64,000 bases of DNA from Bacillota bacterium (GTDB taxonomy: Bacteria; Bacillota; Clostridia; Lachnospirales; Lachnospiraceae). The position numbers were made by a program, and so were the translations under genes. Below the pieces are notes generated by a model. That model made no database searches, had not been told where the DNA came from, and saw only the letters and a program-made list of their open reading frames with translations. Below are positions 58,464-64,000 of the stretch, in pieces; positions within the stretch are counted from its first letter, which is position 1; each line of letters starts with the position of its first letter. The stretch lies in the NCBI GenBank assembly GCA_023409835.1, contig JAEYQV010000132.1:1-64000 (forward strand), written 5' to 3'.

Positions 58464-58600
58464 TCTATTCCTCCTTCCAGTTATGTAAGCATACCTCCTA
58501 CCATATCCTAACGGTACCGCATTTCAAGCCTGTACCTTAGTTAAAGGCTGATACGGCAGCCAGGCTTTGGGAACACCCCTCTGTTTTTGGGTATAAGGAT

Positions 58601-58779
58601 GCCATCGTTCCGATAGTCGGAGCGATGGCACTAATAAGGGAGTGGTACTAACCAGTAGCTTCATTATATATGATATCTCCGTGTTCGATAAGATAGAAGA
58701 ATCGTAAACCCGGCGAGCGGAACTCTTCGTATCTACTCCCTGCCGGTTGTAATATACATGCAACTAATACTACCGGCAG
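58601..58779. other. Hairpins in the xylosidase-permease gap
   Basis: GCCATCGTTCCGA (58601-58613) pairs with TCGGAGCGATGGC (58617-58629), one wobble. CTGCCGGT (58740-58747) pairs with ACCGGCAG (58772-58779), just after the permease stop. The gap 58464-58787 shows no convincing gene. A 79-codon frame on the minus strand overlaps the hairpins and lacks a good start. Confidence 0.5.
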
Positions 58780-58787
58780 CTTATCAA

Positions 58788-59963
58788 TCAGTAGGCCTGC
58801 TGTCTTTTCCTCTTGGTGATAACCATAACGATTGTAATAATCGCTGCGGTGAAGCCCAGCTGGATTGCCAAATATCCGGCTACCTCAGATAGATTCTTGT
58901 AGGTGTAGCTGGTTAAATCGGCAATGGTATTGTTCGCCTTCACATACCAGTAGGCCGGTGTGAAGCTGGCAACCTTTAATACGGGGTCGCCCATGAACTG
59001 CTGCGGAACAAACATACCGCTCATGAAGGCCAGACCTAAGGAAAGCATCGTCGAAAGCGCCTGGACCGCATTTTTGGATTTTACTGTAATTCCAATCAGG
59101 TAGCTGATGCTTAATACTGTGAATGAGAACAATAATACATTGATCATTATCAGTACCATACCAAGGTCAAACCTCCGGAAGGGATTGCAGATATAGCCTG
59201 CAAGCGGGAATACCACCAGATAGCAGAGGACGAAAATCAGGTTAGCAAAAATCAGCTGTGCGGTATAGCTCCTTGTAGTGATGGGAGAAGCCGCATGCTT
59301 TCTCCTGATGTCAAGACCCTGGAAGGATAGCATAACGGTACTGACTCCAAGGATAAAACAGGTAATCAGGATATACCCCAGATAGTTAAAGTAGTATTTA
59401 TTGAATTCTCCCGCATTCAGGTCGACTTTCTTATTCTTCACCTCAAGAGTAACCGGCGTATTCTCCTTCAGGGTATTCCCAATATTTTCATTCAGTTCCT
59501 CAATACTGCTGCCGTCATTATATTTTATATACAGCCTCGCTGCATTTAAGTAATTATCAATGGCTGCATCGACTGCAACCGTATCAATGGAGCCCGGTAC
59601 GGTCTGCTTGGTCAGTGACACCTCCTGTCCTGACAGAAGTTTTTCTGTAAAGCCCTCCTGAATAGTAAGAATATAAGTTACCTTCCTGCTGAACAGGGCA
59701 TCCCTTCTGTCACTCTCACTATCTCCGATCTTTTGATAGGATACATACTGATCCAGATACGTAAGGAAGCTGTCTACAAAGCTGCTGCCCCGATCCTCAT
59801 TTACAACTACCGCAGGTACCTTCTTGGCACTGAACTTCTTGCTGTTATCCCGAAATAATGCTGTGGTAATCGCTATGGTAATGGCCAGGAACATAACCCC
59901 GTACAGGATAAGGGGAACCAGTCGCTTCTTCATGATTTTAAAATAGGTTTTAAATACTTGCAT
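58788..59963 (-). CDS. ABC-2 type exporter permease, second subunit
   Basis: The 391-residue protein has a first membrane helix (about 15-36), a long extracytoplasmic domain (about 37-185) and a block of five helices (about 186-390), typical of ABC-2/YhgE-like permeases. It overlaps the preceding permease by 14 bases. GGAGG precedes the ATG by 6 bases. With the partner permease and the ATPase it makes one exporter. The substrate is unknown. Confidence 0.88.
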   Translation of the reverse strand: MQVFKTYFKIMKKRLVPLILYGVMFLAITIAITTALFRDNSKKFSAKKVPAVVVNEDRGSSFVDSFLTYLDQYVSYQKIGDSESDRRDALFSRKVTYILTIQEGFTEKLLSGQEVSLTKQTVPGSIDTVAVDAAIDNYLNAARLYIKYNDGSSIEELNENIGNTLKENTPVTLEVKNKKVDLNAGEFNKYYFNYLGYILITCFILGVSTVMLSFQGLDIRRKHAASPITTRSYTAQLIFANLIFVLCYLVVFPLAGYICNPFRRFDLGMVLIMINVLLFSFTVLSISYLIGITVKSKNAVQALSTMLSLGLAFMSGMFVPQQFMGDPVLKVASFTPAYWYVKANNTIADLTSYTYKNLSEVAGYLAIQLGFTAAIITIVMVITKRKRQQAY

Positions 59964-61083
59964 AGGATTTCCTCCTTAACCCGAAATAGGATACCGTTCC
60001 CATCAGGAGAACCATAAAGCACAGAATGGCGGTATTCAACAAAAATCGGTCATAGGTATCATAATAGTACAAGCTGTAAAAGGAATCCGCTACCAGGCTG
60101 ACCGGGTTAATATAGTTTAAAAACGGTGCCTTTGTGGCGACGAAATATTTCATATCCGCTAGCATCAGCCCTGATAGAAAAGATCCTACCATAACGATGG
60201 AGGTCAAAACCGCTTGCTTCACATTCTCCTTCTTCTTGATCAGTACTCCAACGACCGCTCCCAGTAAAAGTCCTGTCAGGGAGCCTAACATACAATTGGC
60301 AAAGATAAAGAATATATTACTGCCGAATTTCACCTTAAGTACAACATCCATATAAACGAATAACAGGATGATACTTATGACATGAATTGTATAGGATGCC
60401 AGCATATTACTGATGAAAAGCTTCATCTTACTGACCGGGGAGACATTGACTCTTGCTCCTCTGACAGATTGATCCGCCTGGATATTTATGACCTCCTCCA
60501 GTCCCCAGTTTGACGCAAACAAACAGGTCATTGCAAGCAGTGCATAGAAATAGATCAGGACGGCATCGGGGTTCTTCTCATTTACCTTCTCTTCCACAAA
60601 GCTCTGTGACTGCATCAGCTCCTGCATCAGCCCCTGATTCAGAGCCTCCGGATTCCCGGTCAGTATGGTCTGTGTCGTGACTGTCATTCTCCGATAGCTG
60701 TCCAGGAAGGTCTTCAGAATGGTTTCGTTCATTCCGCTGCCCTTGACAAACAGCTCAGGCTCTGTGCTGCCGACGATATAAGCCTTTATTTTACCATCCT
60801 CCAGCATTTCGGAGGCTTCCTCCTTACTGCAATAGGTTACGGTAAACATCTTTTTGTCATTGTCAATCACTGTCTGCTCCAGCACTTCCTTCAAAACATC
60901 CTGCTCATCACCTGTATTGACATAGGCAATCTTAATCGTCTCAAAGGACTCCACCGTCCAGAGATTCGTAAATGCAAAGTAGAAGCAGGTTGAAAGGAGA
61001 ATCGGAAACAGATAGTTCCAGAACATATTCTCTTTATTCCTTACCAGGCATTTTAGCCTGGCTTTATATAATCTAAAGCTCAT
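59950..61083 (-). CDS. ABC-2 type exporter permease, first subunit
   Basis: The 377-residue protein has the same layout as the next gene: one N-terminal helix (about 17-38), an extracytoplasmic region (about 39-170) and a C-terminal helix block (about 175-370). AAGGTGG lies before the ATG. It starts 30 bases after the ATPase gene. It and the second permease probably form a heterodimer. Confidence 0.88.
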   Translation of the reverse strand: MSFRLYKARLKCLVRNKENMFWNYLFPILLSTCFYFAFTNLWTVESFETIKIAYVNTGDEQDVLKEVLEQTVIDNDKKMFTVTYCSKEEASEMLEDGKIKAYIVGSTEPELFVKGSGMNETILKTFLDSYRRMTVTTQTILTGNPEALNQGLMQELMQSQSFVEEKVNEKNPDAVLIYFYALLAMTCLFASNWGLEEVINIQADQSVRGARVNVSPVSKMKLFISNMLASYTIHVISIILLFVYMDVVLKVKFGSNIFFIFANCMLGSLTGLLLGAVVGVLIKKKENVKQAVLTSIVMVGSFLSGLMLADMKYFVATKAPFLNYINPVSLVADSFYSLYYYDTYDRFLLNTAILCFMVLLMGTVSYFGLRRKSYASI

Positions 61084-61113
61084 AATTACCCACCTTTCAT
61101 AATGTCAATAAAC

Positions 61114-62046
61114 TCAATCCCTCAGCTCTTTGCCTGTGATTTCAAGGAATACATCGTTTAATGTAGGTAGCTCTGTAATTACCCTGCCGAAGTTGATGTT
61201 TTGTTCAGACATAAAATGGAGCACCTGTACCAAATTGTTCTTACCCCTGCCCGATTTCACTTCCAGAAGATTATCATGGTATTCTACGGAGTAGATATTG
61301 GGCATACTCTTTAGCTCTTTTAACTGCTGGTCAGTAACCTGATAAGCTTCAATCGTTATCTTCTCTCCTATCGAAATCATCGCTTTCAGCTCTTCCTTTG
61401 TTCCCTGCGCAATAACCTTACCTTTATCAATGATTGCTATATTACTGCAAAGCTGCTCCACTTCCTCCATATAATGGGAGGTATAGATGATGGTAGCACC
61501 TTCTTCATTCAGCTTCTTGATTCCCTCCAGTATCTTATTTCTGCTCTGAGGATCAACGGCTACGGTTGGTTCATCCAGGATAATCAGCTTCGGTTTATGG
61601 ACAATACCGCAGGCGATATTCAATCTTCTTAATAATCCTCCGCTTAATTTCTTCGGATAGAACTTTCGGTATTCCTCCAGCGATACGAATCCAATCGCTT
61701 CCTCCGTCAGTCGTTTCACCTCTGCAGGATCCTTGATATACAGACTGCAGAAATACGAGATATTTTCATATACGGTCAACTCATCAAAAACTGCAACATT
61801 TTGCATAATAATGCCGATATCCTTCTTAATATGATAAGCATCCGGTCCCATCGGCTTTCCGAAGACCTCAATCGTTCCTTTATCATATTTGAGTAATGAC
61901 AGGATACAGTTAATCGCAGTGGTCTTACCGGAACCGTTAGGACCCAGCAGTCCAAAGATCTCACCCTCCTTTACCTCCAGATCCAGATAATCCAAAGCGA
62001 TCAGTTTATCATATCTCTTTACTAATCCTTCTACTTTTACTATCAT
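61114..62046 (-). CDS. ABC exporter ATP-binding subunit
   Basis: The 310-residue ATPase has Walker A GPNGSGKTT, Q-loop, signature LSGGLLRRLNIA, Walker B LIILDEPT and a switch His in IYTSHYME. The last 80 residues form the extension of the multidrug/natural-product exporter group. I use ATG at 62046, 6 bases after AAGGAGG. It heads the three-gene exporter operon. A histidine kinase gene lies about 1.1 kb away on the other strand and may belong to the same response. The gap 62047-62328 holds the promoter region and a terminator. Confidence 0.9.
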   Translation of the reverse strand: MIVKVEGLVKRYDKLIALDYLDLEVKEGEIFGLLGPNGSGKTTAINCILSLLKYDKGTIEVFGKPMGPDAYHIKKDIGIIMQNVAVFDELTVYENISYFCSLYIKDPAEVKRLTEEAIGFVSLEEYRKFYPKKLSGGLLRRLNIACGIVHKPKLIILDEPTVAVDPQSRNKILEGIKKLNEEGATIIYTSHYMEEVEQLCSNIAIIDKGKVIAQGTKEELKAMISIGEKITIEAYQVTDQQLKELKSMPNIYSVEYHDNLLEVKSGRGKNNLVQVLHFMSEQNINFGRVITELPTLNDVFLEITGKELRD

Positions 62047-62243
62047 AATTAGCCTCCTTACCTTATTCATACTTTATTGTAACCTATGATAATACTATAA
62101 TAAATTTGGAAGCATATTGTAAGTGTAATGCGTCACGAGCTCCAATGACAAATGTCATTCCTTTATCATGAAGGCTGAACCATCTCACGATACCATCTGT
62201 TTGCTTACTTCCAAAGAAGCTGACTATGTAGGCTTTGCTACGA

Positions 62244-62306
62244 TAAAAAGCTCATGATGATACCGGAAGGCCTTATACTTAGCCTCTTCGGTATACTTCA
62301 TGAGCT
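62244..62306 (-). terminator. Terminator of the isochorismatase-like gene
   Basis: AGCTCATGATGATACCGGAAG (62249-62270 region) pairs with the arm at 62284-62306, with small mismatches. A TTTTT run follows on the minus strand. It comes about 22 bases after the stop codon. Confidence 0.8.
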
Positions 62307-62328
62307 TCTTGCAAAGAAGGAATTAATA

Positions 62329-62886
62329 TTATTTTATCAAATTAGAGATTTTTTTGAACACCTCAGTCTTTGCCACTCTGGTCAGCTCGAACAGAAGGGA
62401 CTCATAGGTAGTGATGACCGCCCCCTCCGCCGCAGCTCTTTGAACAGCTATCCTTCGGTCATTTTCCTTCCTGGAGCTGATGCAATCCTCCACCAGAATA
62501 ACGTGAAAGCCCTTTGCCAACAGGTCGATTGCCGTCTGCAGAACACAAATATGTGCTTCGATGCCGCAGAGTACAATATTCTTCCTTCCTGTTTCCAAAA
62601 CTCTCTGGAGAATTGTGTTATCCTCCGCACAGCTGAAGGTCAGCTTGTCATAGTAGGTAAACTCTTCCCCCGCTGCTTCTGCAATCGCCGGAACCGTCAT
62701 ACCGATTCCCTTCGTATACTGCTGCGAGATAACCATGGGAATCCCCAGAGCCTTTAACCCCTTCACCAGAAGCTCGCTATTTTGAAGCAGCACCTTAGAA
62801 TTCCACATCACCGGAACCAGACGCTCCTGATAATCCACAATCAATGCCATTGTATCCTCTGCTAATATTCTCATATCGTTATTCAT
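62329..62886 (-). CDS. Isochorismatase-family cysteine hydrolase
   Basis: The 185-residue protein has the triad Asp18 (LIVDYQE), Lys81 (YDKLTFS) and Cys114 (GIEAHICVLQTA). The family hydrolyses amides or vinyl ethers, such as nicotinamide or isochorismate. The exact substrate cannot be told. It is divergent from the kinase gene that follows. Confidence 0.88.
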   Translation of the reverse strand: MNNDMRILAEDTMALIVDYQERLVPVMWNSKVLLQNSELLVKGLKALGIPMVISQQYTKGIGMTVPAIAEAAGEEFTYYDKLTFSCAEDNTILQRVLETGRKNIVLCGIEAHICVLQTAIDLLAKGFHVILVEDCISSRKENDRRIAVQRAAAEGAVITTYESLLFELTRVAKTEVFKKISNLIK

Positions 62887-63114
62887 ATAATCCTTGCGCC
62901 ATGATTGGCATTCGGATTACGTTCCTTTCTGTAATAAAATACGCTCCTATCATATAACAGCCCGTCCGGATTGTAAACACCAAAATCGTAGTGACCCCTC
63001 CGAAAGAAAACCATTTGACAACCCCTCACGGTCATGCAATACTACAGATGTAACCATGATTACCATAAGCTGTCAAGCACAGAATTGACAAGCTCATCCT
63101 TCGGGGGGCTTTCC

Positions 63115-64000
63115 ATGTATGAAATTACTGATAAAATCCTATTATTAATCTGCAGTCTGTCCCTATATCTCTTCCATATGGGCTTAAGCTATGCAATAAT
63201 CCCATTAATTCTGGCGGTGGTCTTAAGCTGCCTTTCGATTTATTATGATAACGGCAAAATCCGGCTGGCAGCCAATCTTGCTTATGCCCTGCTATGCGTT
63301 TTCCGGCCGGAATACTCAATCTATCAGCCCTTATTGCTATATGATATATTGAATACAAAATATCAATATGCAGCTGCTTTTGTTCCCCTGGTTTTCCTTG
63401 CCAATATTGACCCGTCCCGCCTCCCTTTCTTTATCTTTACGATTCTTCTGCTGGTCACAGCCTTTCTGTTGAAATATAAGACGGACCGGTTAATTATGCT
63501 GCGGGATGAATACAATGATTTAAGGGACACCACCTCCTCCTATTCACAGCTGATGGAGGAGAAGAACCGAAGTATTCTAAAAAATCAGGACTATGAAATA
63601 AATCTCGCAACCTTAAACGAGCGTAACCGAATCTCCAGGGAGCTCCATGACAACATTGGCCACCTTCTATCCCGCTCCCTGCTGCAGGTTGGTGCCCTGC
63701 TTACCATAACCAAGGAGGAAGCTGTCAGAGAGGGACTGACAGGACTTAAAGAGTCCTTGTCCTCCGGTATGGATGACATTCGAGGCAGCATCCATAAGAT
63801 GTATGAGGATTCCATCGACCTGTATACTCAGGTGGAGCAGCTGACTAAGAATTTCACATTCTGTCCGATAACATATGAATATGATGTCAAAAACGCTCCT
63901 CCTCTTGTCCTAAGGTATAGTCTGATTGCGATCATCAAGGAAGCTCTGGCAAATATCATGCGGCATTCCAATGCCACAAAGGCCAGTATTATCCTTAGGG
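63115..64000 (+). CDS. NarL-type sensor histidine kinase (partial)
   Basis: A reading frame opens with ATG at 63115 after GGGGGG and stays open to the window end, giving 295 residues so far. The first 125 residues contain about five or six membrane segments. A coiled coil follows, then HisKA_3 with the phosphorylated His in RNRISRELHDNIGHLL. The start of the HATPase domain includes KEALANIMRHS. The 3' end and probably the partner response regulator lie beyond the window. It may sense envelope stress and control the ABC exporter. Confidence 0.88.
   Translation, partial: MYEITDKILLLICSLSLYLFHMGLSYAIIPLILAVVLSCLSIYYDNGKIRLAANLAYALLCVFRPEYSIYQPLLLYDILNTKYQYAAAFVPLVFLANIDPSRLPFFIFTILLLVTAFLLKYKTDRLIMLRDEYNDLRDTTSSYSQLMEEKNRSILKNQDYEINLATLNERNRISRELHDNIGHLLSRSLLQVGALLTITKEEAVREGLTGLKESLSSGMDDIRGSIHKMYEDSIDLYTQVEQLTKNFTFCPITYEYDVKNAPPLVLRYSLIAIIKEALANIMRHSNATKASIILR

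Noticed and set aside
58524..58763. 79-codon minus-strand frame in the xylosidase-permease gap
   Set aside because: It overlaps two hairpins, has no good ribosome site and shows no protein-like pattern.

Overview
The window looks like a chromosomal segment of a spore-forming clostridial Firmicute, most likely a Lachnospiraceae member. The reasons are the strong AGGAGG-type ribosome binding sites, the moderate-to-low GC content, a SpoVB-type sporulation flippase, pyruvate:ferredoxin oxidoreductase, NfnAB, DUF5688 and DUF6774-like proteins, a PadR/HAAS pair and a proline/threonine-linker surface protein. Most genes lie on the minus strand. One tRNA (Arg, CCG) is present. There are no rRNA genes, insertion sequences or CRISPR arrays.

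Layout. 1-1.6 kb: PadR regulator and HAAS/DUF1700 membrane protein with a palindromic operator region. 1.6-9.6 kb: an AT-rich accessory block with a complete type I restriction-modification operon (hsdM-hsdS-hsdR) and, downstream, an uncharacterised 554-aa coiled-coil protein. 9.8-17.7 kb: a copper-handling cluster with an OmpR-type two-component system, CopZ-like chaperone, lipoprotein, CopA ATPase, DUF2318 protein and an HMA-transporter-cupredoxin fusion, with a CsoR-type operator but no csoR in view. 17.8-22.6 kb: gdhA with a terminator-like leader, rqcH and a PHP histidinol phosphatase. 22.9-26.4 kb: an iscR-iscS-iscU-mnmA operon. 26.7-36.9 kb: small unknown proteins, spoVB, a PAS-GGDEF protein, metA, ligA, rluF, two extracytoplasmic or unknown proteins, tRNA-Arg and a small DUF6774-like gene. 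37-46.8 kb: nifJ, DUF5688, a membrane protein, a GGDEF-EAL protein and nfnAB. 47-51 kb: HD hydrolase, two tiny basic proteins, CYTH phosphatase, a type IV ABC-like membrane protein, a HAD-GNAT fusion and a Fur-family regulator. 51-56.6 kb: a Gly/Thr-repeat lipoprotein, a radical-SAM DNA-repair pair under two SOS-like boxes, and an unusual EAL protein carrying a predicted beta-solenoid. 56.9-64 kb: GH43 xylosidase, an ABC-2 exporter, an isochorismatase-like hydrolase and the start of a NarL-type histidine kinase.

Functional themes. Redox and nitrogen metabolism come together: NifJ makes reduced ferredoxin, NfnAB converts it to NADPH, and GdhA uses reduced pyridine nucleotide to fix ammonia. 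Fe-S assembly (Isc) supplies several of these enzymes. c-di-GMP turnover is represented by three separate proteins (one GGDEF, one GGDEF-EAL, one EAL).

The most notable observations are the orphan 554-aa protein beside the restriction system, the EAL-beta-solenoid protein, a four-copy family of about 33-bp intergenic palindromic repeats next to gene 3' ends, the SOS-like promoter of the radical-SAM repair pair, the 15-bp-period repeats in the iscR leader, the gdhA leader hairpin, and the orphan CsoR-type operator. No homology search was run. Functional names rest on motif and family recognition.
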